The notes beneath the pieces are model-generated. The model was not told the DNA's origin. It saw only the letters and a program-made list of their open reading frames with translations, and did no database searches. A stretch of DNA of 64,000 bases from Halichondria panicea (taxonomy: Eukaryota > Porifera > Demospongiae > Suberitida > Halichondriidae), in the NCBI RefSeq assembly GCF_963675165.1, contig NC_087391.1:2561001-2625000 (forward strand), written 5' to 3'. The position numbers and the translations under genes were made by a program. Below are positions 44,319-55,964 of this stretch, in pieces. Position 1 is the first letter of the stretch, and the number at the start of each line of letters is the position of its first letter.

Positions 44319-45376
44319 TAATATAAGAAAAAGACTCAAGTGATCAGGTACCCTCATTGTGCAAAAGGACTTAGTTTGCAACCCGATCAGAAGCTTAGAA
44401 ACTGCCACTGCTTTAGCTAGCTTTTGTTCGTTTTAGAGTGGAAGTATTGACATTACTACATAAGTACAATGTATATAAATGTCAACGACTGTAGATTGGT
44501 TCCTTTCCTGGGTACGCCATTGGATACAAGAACATAATTATGTTCAGTACTGCTAGTCTTGCAAGCGCGGTGTACTATTAGAGAAAGAAAATCTTGTCAC
44601 TTACTGCAGTGATTCTGTGGTATTCGCAATTGAACCCAAAGTCACAATCAAAACAGTCACAATCAAAACACGCAGCTGTTTGTACTTGATCTATAAATTA
44701 TATGTGGGGGTGTGCGGGTAAAATCTGAGGACGCCTAGTTTCAATCTGCAATTTTCTTCTTTCTTGAGGTCCTGAACAACAATAGATGCATGTAAATAAG
44801 TCTTTTCTTCTCAGTGAGTTTATATGGATAAGCTAACTTTGATGTAATATTCATTATAGAAACTACTATAACACTAGAGCGAAAGCATAACATGGCGAGA
44901 GGCATTAGCAAGCGCACACTTGCAACACTCGTTATAGTGGTGTTAACACCCACTGTAACACTTTTAAATTGTGGTATAATTATAGTTGACAGCAGCAAAT
45001 TTGATGCGAGCAGACCTGTAAAACTATGATCAGGTCATTATAATATGGAAGAGTAGCTACCCTCAAAAGAATTATTTGTGTACCTAAACTGATAAGAGTA
45101 CCCCCAAGTGATAGTCTACACTAAAAAGTGTACCCCTGAATGTTTATTTTCTATACCAGTTAACAAAAAGAGTACCCCCTAGATACAAATACGTATATAC
45201 TCTAATTTTGGCACTAATATTGCGCCATAGAAAATGTCGAGCAATAGATACATGTATGGGATTCTGCAATGTTGGAGTTTCTGTCAATTAGGTGTATAGT
45301 TGATTTAGTGAGTTGTCATGTAGTATGGCTGAAATTGAAATTGAAAGCCACAACTTAAATTGTGCTAGATAGTATT
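44319..45376. other. Spacer between the ankyrin gene and AREL1
   Basis: No exon was recognised. A minus-strand frame at 44741-44998 has no support. The stretch 45090-45185 carries three scattered copies of gagtaccccc / gtgtacccct, a minor repeat. Confidence 0.45.
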
Positions 45377-46879
45377 ATGGTCATGTATTCCTCTGTTCAG
45401 AATGTAGAGGGACGCTTATCTGCTTCCGAAGGTAGCAAGTTCAAAGCTGTACTCGAGAGTTTCACAAAGAGTGAGTGTCTGGAGCAAAAGTTAGTTGTGG
45501 ACACTGGATGGAAATTAGGAGGTACGTTTGTGCTACATTGTATGTGAGACACGTTCTAGCCATATTTAGTCAACGGCTGGTTGTGCTATTTTTTGCTCTT
45601 GTTTCACAACCATTGAAGTTTAGATGTTTCCTGTTTCCCATGCACTTCCATAGATACGCTGTGGCTGGTGTTCAAGGTGGTGGTAGCTCTGGCAGTGTGT
45701 GGCCTCATCAGTGCTGTGACATGTGAGTCCACGCCACATGGAACACTATAGTGTTTGATCAGAGTGATTTATCAGCTTCTTTCAATAGAAGAATTCATTT
45801 AGCAAGAATAGCTTTTACTATTATAGTACCTGTATGTATCTGTAGAGTGATGCAAGTACTTAGCTTGGACGTGCCTAATAGTTTCCTAACTATTTGCTGC
45901 TGCAGTTTATTTTGTTGTGAAGGTCACGGTAGAGGCCATTGCTGAGACAATTGGTAAAGCAATCGGTGCTGTGATTGTAGGTGTTGTAGGCGCTGTCATT
46001 GCTGGCATTGCGTCTGCCATTACTGGACAAAGGGTGGCTGCGCCTCGACACAACACTCAGACACGCAGTCAGAGGAGGCCGAATACTACTAACAGTGAGT
46101 AGTAGCTATTAGTAAGTACAAATAATACCTACACGTATAATAAACCGTAAATAGGTGCTTATTTGTAGTACCTACATGACTTTGTACAATCAAGGGCATG
46201 CAACGAAAATCTATCGTATTATAAATGGGCGGAGGTTTATGTCTGAAGAATTTATTGCACGTGCACTTTATACTCTAGACTAGCCTTGTTTTTACTCTAT
46301 TCCCTGGTGGGCGGTTGGGCTAAATATAGCATATCCTGCTGACTCAATAATACGACGCATACACAGTATACATTGTGGGTTGCATGCCCTCTTCTTTTCA
46401 TACGCCCTTGGTACAATTAAATGCGTTCATGTGTGACTTGCTAAAACAAATGTATGGAACACTAGCTATCTATAATCTCAATGCAGCCTTTAGTCTTGGT
46501 TTGTACGATCGTATTCGTGGGTCGTACCTTGACCATGCCCAATGTCATGTGGAGTGGAACCACAAGGACGACGACACGGTGGGCGGGTCCTCTGTTACCA
46601 CTATTAAGGTGAGCTCATAATATACAATTATGTTGAGTTCATGTTTTGTAAAGAGGGAATGGTTGTTTTCTAGACGTTTATAGCAGTAGAGCATCATTTA
46701 TTGTAAGGAATTGCTTCATGCTGCACCAGACAATCCTCTAACTCACTAGAGGTACCATCATCAGAGTAACTACTCCGTCTCTTGTGCTTGTGCCTGCTCT
46801 TGCTCCTGGAAGTAATTGCAGAGTGGCACACGCTTTTCTCTCTTGAGTACACTTCACCTCCTTACCCACCCACCCCCCC

Positions 46880-46926
<47 letters not shown>

Positions 46927-49900
46927 CTAATATGCAAGAACTCATCCCCGTACTTGTTCCAGACATCAGATAACTTCCAGTGTACAGTTACCCACACATC
47001 CAGCAGCATTGTGGTGCCGCATGTGGTGGAGCCCACCCCCCTCACAGATCAGAGCACACTCAAGGTCTCCTTCATTACTCGTACCTCAGGGAGATACTCA
47101 ATAGAGGTGAAGATCAATGGGAAGAATGTCGGAGCAAGTCCTTATAGCAGGAACTATACACCAGGCAAGCTATATTCTCTAACTTATCTGTGCCTAACCT
47201 GTGGTATTGACTTACATGATCGTACATATACAAGTTGTTTTTAGGTTCAGTATACGTGCAACAGCTTGATAGACTTAGTCTATGCATAATGAGTGTGTTG
47301 GAAAATACTTTCAATATGCTGCGTTCACATTAATCGTTACCTAACATGTACAAAACAAATGATGTGCTGGAGCTGATATTTTATTTAACCCATTGCATAC
47401 AACAGGTCCAGTGGATGCCAGTAAGACAGTGTTCATTGACCAGACGGCTGTGGTGGTAGTCACTAAGGGGATATACAGTGCCATGAGTGTTATTCCCAGA
47501 GACTCTTTCGGAAATACGGCAGCCATTTCCCAGGAAGAGCTCACTGTGGAAATTAGGAAAGTATGTACATATTATCCTGAATGTTAGATAGGAATATACC
47601 AAAATGTTTTTTACTTATTTTATGCATGATTGAATGTGTAGAACACCCAAATTGTTCGCTGTGGTAGTAACGGTGACATTTTCGTATCCACAATACCCAA
47701 TGCATTGCAGCTTTCTTTTCTGGACTATTGCAAGATAATAAATGTGTGTTGTGTTTGTATGTATAGGTGTATTACTCTTATCTACTCTCGGTGTATTCTA
47801 ATGTACATACGGTATGCTTTGAGTTAAAGCTGACTTACATGTATTACTTCCCACTGCATTGACGTACAGAACAGTGCCAGTGGTCCTCCAGTGAACCCTG
47901 AGTGTGTGGTGGAACGAGAACGGCAAAACAGATACGAGTTACTGCTCAAGGTAAAGCATCACTAATCTTATCTTCATTCTCCCGTCGCCTTCTTAAGCCA
48001 TTTGTACCATGCCCTAGTGTAGATAGCTATGTCCATGGCGTTTATAAAAAAAATAACATGTATATCCATTCTTCACTGGTGATGCTTACTCTAACAAGTT
48101 TAAAACATGTTGATTAAAAATAGGGGAAAGTAGGGTTGGCTACACAAACAAGATGGGTTGGTGTTAGTTGTTTCATGGTTGATATGTGTCCACCATTATT
48201 AGACTATAAGGTAATGATACACATACTGCATATATTCCTTTCTGCATTGGCAGGTGGACGAGGAGGGCTACTTTGTGAGCTGTGTCAAATACGGGGGGAA
48301 AATAATAGGACCACCTAGCTTCTCCATAATCTCTCTATCAGGTACAACCTAATAAGCTTGTCTCTCACAATTAAATCACTGACATTTGACCAGTTTTACG
48401 TGTCTCTGTCTCAGTATGTTACTATCTGATATTCTTTCTCACACACCCTCACAGACAATGACAGTCAAGTGGTGGAAAAGAACGTACATAAAAAGAATCT
48501 CAACGTGTGGTACGAGGCTACACTCACTTCTAAAGGGAAGACCAAGACCGTCTACTGTTACATCTCCCCCAGGGTATACAGCTGTTACCACTTGTTACGT
48601 TTTATATTAGTGCATGTGGCAGAAATCTCACTCACTTTGTTTGTTTGGTTCACGTGTATTATGGAATAAAAATGATAATTCCGATATGTCTATATATACA
48701 TTGTGCAAATCAAATACTGTGTTCATTCCTACTGACCTCCATGCAGCAACTGCAAGTGCGGGAGTACTTCATGAAGATTATTCCCACCAGAGTGTTCATC
48801 TGCAAAGTCTGTCCGTCTACCAGAGTAAGTCATTGCATGCACTGGACTTCGGGAAACCCTGGAATTCTAATGCTGATATTAATTTTTGTAACTGGCCCTG
48901 CACACATCATCATACCAAACTGCACTGTATCCCATAAGTTTGCAATTGTTACAAGTCAGTTTAAGAGCTCCTACATCAGCTCTGTTCCTCTCCTTCTCCA
49001 CCCCCTATTCTCCTCTCTGTAGATCAAGCTCCACCCCGAGGCTGGCTGTTTCACCATTGACGATTCATACCAAGAGCCAGTCACTCTCACCTCTCCCAGC
49101 AGGAATGTCCTTGCTGCAACCTTCTACAAATTTGTGCTCAAGAACATCGGTACGCAAGGATTATTTTAGCGTTCAAATAGTGTGTAACGGTTGCTCATAG
49201 CTACATGTAGCTAGATCAACTGCCTGCAGTAAAAAGGTAGCCTGATAACACAGGTTGAAGTACAAGTACATGTATAAACGAGACGGAGACAGGACCGTCT
49301 TTTCTGTATGAGTCACATACGCGATATTTAAGTGACAACATTTTATTGTATCATGTGTAGATGAGATTCGTAGCTCTTAATTAATTACCAATTAATTGCT
49401 CCATTCTATACGTACTTTTATGTACATGTTCTTTGTACAGGTGGCTCTGAGAAGTTTCAGGACAAGCAAGCTTTTTTCTACACAGAGCTAAAGAAGTGCC
49501 ATAGTAAATGTAGCAGGAGTGATCTGAAGGTTGTTGTCTCACGCTTTGACCTCCTAGAGAGTGTGAGTACGCACACGCACACACTCTAGATTATCCCTGT
49601 CGATACAAAGAGGGAAACTTGGGCATTTACTAGACACATACATTGTATGTGTCCATCCCCTATGCAGGCCCGTAAGGCAACTAAGAAGTTTGGAGTGTCT
49701 GACTGGTGTCGTAAGTTTGTGATAGAGTTCCAGGGAGAAGAAGGTGAGTAATCAGGGTGTCATACAGGGTTTTTAAGTAGAGGGGGGAAATAAGAAAAGT
49801 AACCAGAAAATGTTGCTAAAAAAAGGGTCAATTATTAGTATGATAGACACTCAGTCGCAAATTTTAGGGGGGATTCCCCCCTCCCCTGTATGACACTCTG

Positions 49901-52624
49901 ACAATTCAAACAATACCAGATTGAGAGTGTGACGAAGTGGACATCACATGTATATGAATTCATGAAATAAATTGCTATTGGTGTGCTACACTCTTGCTAA
50001 AAACATTTTCTACTGTTTTCGTTGGCAATGTGGACACACATTCTTTTGTCTCTAGGGCTTGATTGGGGTGGGGTGAGCAGAGAGTTTTTCCATGTTTTGT
50101 CTGTGGAGTGCTTTGATGTCTCCAACAATATGTTCACCAGCTTCAACAAGGAAAATATGCAGGCTCTGGTTAGTATGTGCCATGCATGAGACTTCGACAC
50201 ATCGTAACGTATGTTGCACTCATACGAGTGTAATTATGCATGTGACTATTTACCTGTCAGTATTTTTTGTGGCTCAGAGGTTTAACAAGCACGTTGCCTT
50301 TAACCTATCATGCCGTTAATGTCTCTTATTATACCTCGGCACACCGAGGTGTGTCTGTGTGTGTGGCTATGTATTACTGATGTACCTGTAACTGCTCTAC
50401 TGTTACAATGCGCAGGTGCAAGTGATAGCTTCTATAGGCTTCCAGCCACTTTTTCTTGGATTTTAACTCGTATATTTAAGTTTAGTTCTCAAGTTATTGC
50501 TTACTTGGAGGCCAGACTCTTGCGTAGCGAAATCTGTAGCTATTCTAGTTGTCTCTGCAGTAGAGCGCTTAGTTGCCCGAGTTATAAAATAGCTACAAAA
50601 GTTCCACTGCCAACATTGATGAGCAGCCATTGCATCAATGCTGCACATGCCCAACTTAGTATACCACGTCTTGTTGTTTTGAACTTCAAACTTTTAGCAT
50701 CCTTCATCATTCGCGGCGTGCAAACTTGAATTATTCATGCAGCTTCCACTGAGGCATCAGCACCCGTGGTGTTTTTGATACAGTGTCACTGATAGATGTT
50801 ATGATGTAGGAGTCATTATTTCTTGATTGTATTGGTGGCTCTGTTGCAAATGTCCCAATCAGCTCAAGTATGATGCCCCTCTGTTTGCCTCTCCAGGTGC
50901 ACCCTAACCCTAACAGACCAGAGCACCTGCAGCTAAAGTACTTTGAGTTTGCCGGGAGATTAGTGGGAAAGAGTCTGTATGAGAGTGCCTGTGGCAACCC
51001 ACTCATGGTCAAGGCCAGGTTCACGCGGTCTTTTCTGGCACAGATTATAGGACTCAGAATAAATTATAAGGTAAGGGATATGGCTCGACTTGTTAGCAGT
51101 TATTTGTATGTTCAAGAATGGCTATAGTGTAATCATTGCATAACCTATGGAGAGTGGTAATGTTGGTTGTTCTGCTTTAACTCTCAGTCAGTGCAGAGTA
51201 GGATGTCATATGACATGCATGTAACTGTACAAGCACATGCAGCCCATTACTGTATACATGTGACAAACCATGTATTTTGCTGACACAGTATTTTTCAACG
51301 GACGACCCTGATCTGTACATAACCAAGATTCAGTACATACGAGAGAATGACGTCACTGATCTAGGTGTGGTTTTTGCTGAGGAGGAGTTCGACAAGGATG
51401 GCCGGAATCCGCAGGTGATTGTGGTACAGACTGTGTCAGTGCTGGAATTCATTTTGCACTATTTATATTTGCTATTCTACTTAGGGTACATGTAGCCACT
51501 GATTTGTATTTGGGTTACATACTTTTTGTGGGAGGTATACATGTAGTAGACAGTAGTAACATGGTTGTGTTTGTTCAGGTTGTCCCATTGAAGGAGAATG
51601 GAGCTGAGCTAGATGTCACAGAAGAGAATAAGATGGAGTACCTAGACTTACTGGCACAGCACAGACTGGCCAGGAGTGTCAAAGAGGAAATAGATGCTTT
51701 CTTAAAAGGTATTGTGGCCCAACCAACTCAATTTCACATTGTCATCACATTAGCAAGGTGTCATACAGAATTTTGAAGTATAGGGGAAATAAGCACTGGA
51801 AAATTATGTGGTCTTAGGTGAATCTGGTGGGTTTTGGGATTGACTTAATTTGTATATTGTCAGTCATACAACTAGTACTTGGTTGCAACTTTTAGGGGGG
51901 GGTACCCCCCTCCTGTATGTATGACACCCTGATCAGATCATGCTGAGTTGGTCCAACTGCTGTATACATGTGTGCTATGCTTACACCAGCTTCATTATAA
52001 TTATCTGTAACAGGTTTAAATGAGATTGTGCCAGACAATTTGCTCAGTATATTTGATGAAAATGAGCTAGAGGTAAGAATTATCTTAACCTGCTATGATT
52101 ACTTAGCCATGCCATGTCCTCACAGCTGCTTATTTGTGGAATGGGTAGAGTGAGTTTTGACGACCTGAAACGACATGCACACATCAGCGGGTCCAATACT
52201 CGATTCCGAATCATCTTGTCTTGGTTTTGGACAATCGTGAGCAGCTTCACACAAGAGGAGATGGCCAAGTTGATTCAGTTTGTCACTGGCTGCTCACAAC
52301 TCCCTCCTGGTGGATTCACTGAACTAAACCCCAAGTTTCAGATCACATTTGCTCCGACTAGAGGCAGATTACCAACTGCCCATACATGGTGAGTGCAAAC
52401 CATTTCCAGCAGATCATTATACGTACTTGTTATGAGATGTGTTCGCACCTTGTACCAAATTGATCATTTACAATGAGTCATCAGCCTAATTATTATATAC
52501 ATCACTATTCGTTGCCTCTAGTTTCAACCAGCTGTGCCTCCCTGACTACGACTCATGTGAGCAGTTCCAGACCTCCCTGATGATGGCTCTTAATGAAGGA
52601 ACTGAAGGATTTGGACTCGTCTAA
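45377..52624 (+). CDS. AREL1: AREL1-type HECT E3 ubiquitin ligase (filamin-like repeats plus HECT)
   Basis: Exons: 45377-45521, 45654-45722, 45906-46094, 46487-46608, 46963-47164, 47406-47560, 47870-47950, 48254-48341, 48455-48573, 48747-48824, 49023-49149, 49441-49562, 49668-49743, 50056-50168, 50897-51070, 51289-51414, 51579-51708, 52014-52072, 52126-52388, 52522-52624 (846 residues; human AREL1 is 823). Two hydrophobic segments lead to YDRIRGSYLD, then filamin-like strands (GRYSIEVKINGKNVGASPY), VYCYISPR, and a HECT domain with GLDWGGVSREFF, HPNPNRPEHLQLKYFEFAG, FLAQIIGLRINYKYF and AHTCFNQLCLP holding the catalytic Cys. AREL1 ubiquitinates pro-apoptotic factors in mammals. Roughly 15 residues before exon 5 could be missing; exon 5 may instead start at 46939. 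Intron 5 is GC-AG. Confidence 0.93.
46882..46925. repeat. (CA)n microsatellite after a C-run
   Basis: About 20 ca dinucleotides within an AREL1 intron. Cys/Val and Thr/His frames across it are artefacts. Confidence 0.95.
49753..49900. mobile_element. MITE with CAGGGTGTCATACAG ends, copy 1
   Basis: The ends CAGGGTGTCATACAGGG and CCCTGTATGACACTCTG are inverted and 148 bp apart. The element lies in the AREL1 intron after the exon ending 49743. The internal C-run ggggggattcccccc matches copy 2. Confidence 0.75.
51754..51931. mobile_element. MITE with CAGGGTGTCATACAG ends, copy 2
   Basis: It starts CAAGGTGTCATACAG, ends CTGTATGTATGACACCCTG, is 178 bp long and lies in a later AREL1 intron. It shares the ggggaaataag and ggggggg-tacccccc segments with copy 1. 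Confidence 0.75.
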
Positions 52625-52961
52625 CATGCAATATAAAATACTGTATGTTAGCACTTATCAGCTTTTAAAAAAGACTGTTTTTATGTCACAATAATCATGT
52701 GAGAGTTGCTTAAAGCTGAAAGCTGAGTTAATTTATTCTTACTCTTTGCACTGTGTTGGCAAATCATAAATTATCTCTTCCTTTCTGACTGTAAATAATA
52801 ACATTGTTCTTTTTTTACAGACCTTTTGTTTGTTTTCCTCTGAGCCACAAGCAAACTTGCTTAGTTTCAGTTCTCTTATATTAAGCTAAATGTACGTAAC
52901 ATTATTGGAGCATAATAGTTAGAGTTAGATCAAGTTATACTATAGATCTAGTTGTGAATAG
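52625..52961. other. AREL1-tetraspanin intergenic spacer
   Basis: 337 bp, AT-rich, with aataaa-free 3' flank of AREL1. It must carry the tetraspanin promoter. No TATA element is obvious. Confidence 0.5.
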
Positions 52962-54742
52962 ATGGCTCGCATTGTAAAGCTCAGTTTATGTGGGCAGCTG
53001 CTGAGAGTGAGCCTCATAGCTTTCAACGTGATACTGGGGGTATGTGAGTTCACTAAGTAATACTTGAATATTACAAAGCTTCTACTTTAGAACGAAAGTT
53101 CATGGATTGTATAATCATGTTTATATACTTTAAAGATGTTCAGATTACGAAAGTTGGACACATTGTGTATAGGTACTGGGTATGGCCCTTGTCATAGTGG
53201 GAAGCATCATGGTTGCCACGGGTAACTTGCTGGAGTTTCTGACTGGGAGTGTGATAGTGGGTGGTGCAACCCTCATCATATTGGCTGGACTAGTAACTTT
53301 CATCATCTCTGCCAGTGGGTTAGTGGGTGCCATTCTGCTCTCAAAAACACTGCTTGGTTTCGTGAGTTATTTCATTAGCTAAATTGCATGGGTATATAAT
53401 TATGCAGTAGAACTCCAGATAGCTCGATCCTCCTAAACAACGTATCCTATAGTCTCGAATGAACAAACAGTTCATGTATGTACAAAACAAATGTTCAACA
53501 AGCATAAAAATGATATTATGGGCAAACTTTGTTCCCACGATTCCATTAACATAAAATAATGCTGTTAATTGATTTTCTATGTCCATGCAGTATTTAATAG
53601 CTGTTACTCTGGTAATGATGTTAGAGCTGATCACTGGGATTTTGGGTCTCGTCCACAAAGACAAGATTGTGAGTACATGGTCAGGTTTAAAACACAGGAC
53701 TGGTGCATGCATGTAACCTCAGCTCCAACCACGAAAACCACGAATATTTTGCCCCCATGTACAACTGCTAACTTTACTGCAGGAAGGAACAGTTACTCAG
53801 TTAGCACATCGAGCCATTGAGGACTATAGACTCAACAAAACTGATACAATCAATGCAGTGGATTTAATACAGGCCCAGGTAATACAGTATTTTCTTAACG
53901 GGCAAGATTAAGCGAGTGTCTATACGTACTCAGTACTAGTGCCTTAATGCCATGCATGCACTCTGCACATGCATGCACTGTAATGCAACATCAGCCATAT
54001 CACCATTATAATGTGATGTAATATACCGTCTATCAGTTTTCTTGCTGTGGGTGGAACTCATCATTGGACTGGGGCAATTCCTCTGTACCAGCCAGTTGTC
54101 AATGCACAACGGCAGATCTATTCTGTGACAAAGATACACTTTTATGGGCGGATGTGAGTAATTGGCAAAGAGTAACAGAGTTTCAATTTCAAAACCGGTT
54201 TTTCCTGTCACTATAGGGCTGCAAAGACGGCGTGGTTGAGTTCGCTAAAGAGGGTGTTTTCATACTAGCATTAGTTGGCCTTCTATTTGGTGCTGTGCAG
54301 GTGAGCAAGGGTCAATATCATGTATTGTTATAATTATAATTATAGGCATAAATTTAATTCTCCCTATATAATACATGTAGTAATTATAGGTCAAGGTTAA
54401 GCTTTCAATAATAATTATGGTAGTGGACATGGAGATGACTGTCGAACACATTCTTAGTACTTGTACATATTACATCCGTGAAGGTCACATATTTCATACA
54501 GGGTTTGTCATTGCTAATGATGGGTGGTCTCTGTGTATCAATCAAAAAAAGTACAGAGACTTACTACAGAGTCACATGACAAAACTCGATCAACGATTTT
54601 GTAACTATTTTTCAAGAAGGGTAATAATATCTATTGTTCACTTTGACCTGTATACTTAATAGGAACTTTTTGCATGCTCACTTGAAATCAGGTTATCAGT
54701 GTAATTCTTTGTCTGTCGTATTTTTGTACTTTGTTGTCTTAG
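52962..54742 (+). CDS. Tetraspanin
   Basis: Exons 52962-53039, 53173-53361, 53591-53668, 53783-53878, 54037-54153, 54217-54300 and 54692-54742, all phase 0, give 230 residues. TM1 is RVSLIAFNVILGVLGMALVI. TM2 and TM3 follow (TLIILAGLVTFIISASG; YLIAVTLVMMLELITGILG). The large loop contains the hallmark FSCCGWNSSLDWGN, with PASCQC and a further Cys pair, and N-x-S sites. TM4 starts GVFILALVGLLFGAVQ. The last exon (VISVILCLSYFCTLLS) completes TM4 with a very short cytosolic end. Tetraspanins organise membrane microdomains and partner receptors. Another acceptor at 54741 could extend the tail (DNFSYSKSTVHRKM) if the last exon were skipped. Confidence 0.9.
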
Positions 54743-54919
54743 GATAACTTCAGTTACAGCAAGAGTACTGTACATAGAAAAATGATTAAGCATTTGAACT
54801 GAACTGCGCAGTCAATCATACAGAACAAAAACAAAAATCAGGGCTGTAGTTGCGGAAGTTACGACCATTTATCCCTTCACAACAGCAATATGATATAATG
54901 GTCTGATGCTATCAGTTAT

Positions 54920-55795
54920 ACTTAAGAGCTAATGGAATAGCCAGTGCATCAAACATTGCCATGGTGAAGTAGATAAACTCCGAGGGGAGGTTGGTAGCTT
55001 GTTGTGTCAATGGGTAGAACAAAGCCATAGTACACTGGATAGTGAAATGACAGACTGGAGTGAGGCTACCACTGAGAATGCACACCCGTGGCAGTATACG
55101 TTAAAAAATAACCTCGTAATGTATGGATTCCAGTGCTTGGAGTATTCCAATAACAGTATAGATCGAAGGGGGGTGCTTTTAGGAAGAACACAACACTGCA
55201 ATTTCCTTCCGAATTGAATATTGGAAAGTTAAGTACAAAAACCACAGCCAAAGTGTCCATGCCAAGTAGAGTCTACTTGGGTTAAATCTCGTAGAGCTAA
55301 TTGAGCTCCATTTGTTGTCAACAACTCTCTTAGGAGAGCAGGTAAGCAACGTATAAGCTACTTCTAAACCCACCAGATCGAGGTAAGAAGTTGCAGTGAT
55401 TTTGATTCAGCAAATAGCCACTTAAAAATTGTCCCAATGCCACCTATGGCCAGTATGCCTTCAATTATTCCAATCCTAAAATTAATGTTCGGTGATCTGA
55501 TTATTATCTGCAATGTAAGAACAATCTAGCCAGAATTCCAGTGAAGTCTCCGAACAAACCAGTGAGAAAGTTGTGGATTAATAGACAGGGGACCTAGAAT
55601 AAGCACAGTCATCATGGCATGCAAGAATGCAAGATGCTATTTGTTCATAATAGTACCAGATCATTTGAGTATAGGGCCACCTTTCTGTCAGCATTATATA
55701 CAGCCAGCGTAATTGTCCAGTGAGCTGCAGAGTGAGCTAGCTGTTGAGGCAGAAGGAGCCATTGGGGAATGAAAATTAATTTTGATGATCTGTAG
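54920..55795 (-). pseudogene. Decayed third copy of the SLC46-like transporter gene
   Basis: Minus-strand pieces match the functional neighbour at 55965-57822. One is the exon-3 equivalent (FSVVASLQSVISLSSVLWL, about 54935-55080) with a frameshift before its LYPLTQQ segment. Others are the repeat near 55390-55480 (aattgtcccaatgccaccta; LSGYW region), the LCGDF region near 55540, and the N-terminal loop (gccattggggaatgaaaatt, 55770). Pieces keep their order but carry stops, frameshifts and deletions. It lies downstream of and parallel to its intact relative, as expected from tandem duplication. Confidence 0.75.
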
Positions 55796-55964
55796 AGAAA
55801 TGTCTATCCTCAGAAATTTGCTCTGAGAAAGTGCATCATTGTCTTCTGATCAGAATACTCTATGACTGCTGAGCTTGTGCAAAAGCAAATTTGGCACAGA
55901 ATCCTCACACTTACAAATCTATAAAACAAAAGAGTAAAAAATTAGCTAAGTCTCTCTGATCTTG

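Noticed and set aside
43990-45400. Fusion of the ankyrin exon with AREL1
   Set aside because: The ankyrin exon ends in phase 1 at its donor, while the first AREL1 exon fits phase 0 at its acceptor and has its own upstream Met. No bridging exon was found.
46740-46812. Extra AREL1 exon after the IRGSYLD exon
   Set aside because: A stop-free piece exists between cactag and ggaagtaat, but its Cys-rich or Pro-rich translation does not match the family. It could still hide the 15 missing residues.
46738-47045. Cys-Val and Thr-His rich frames
   Set aside because: These are translations of a (CA)n microsatellite.
50310-50729. 139-codon frame inside AREL1
   Set aside because: It lies in the intron between exons ending 50168 and starting 50897. 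No match to the protein family.
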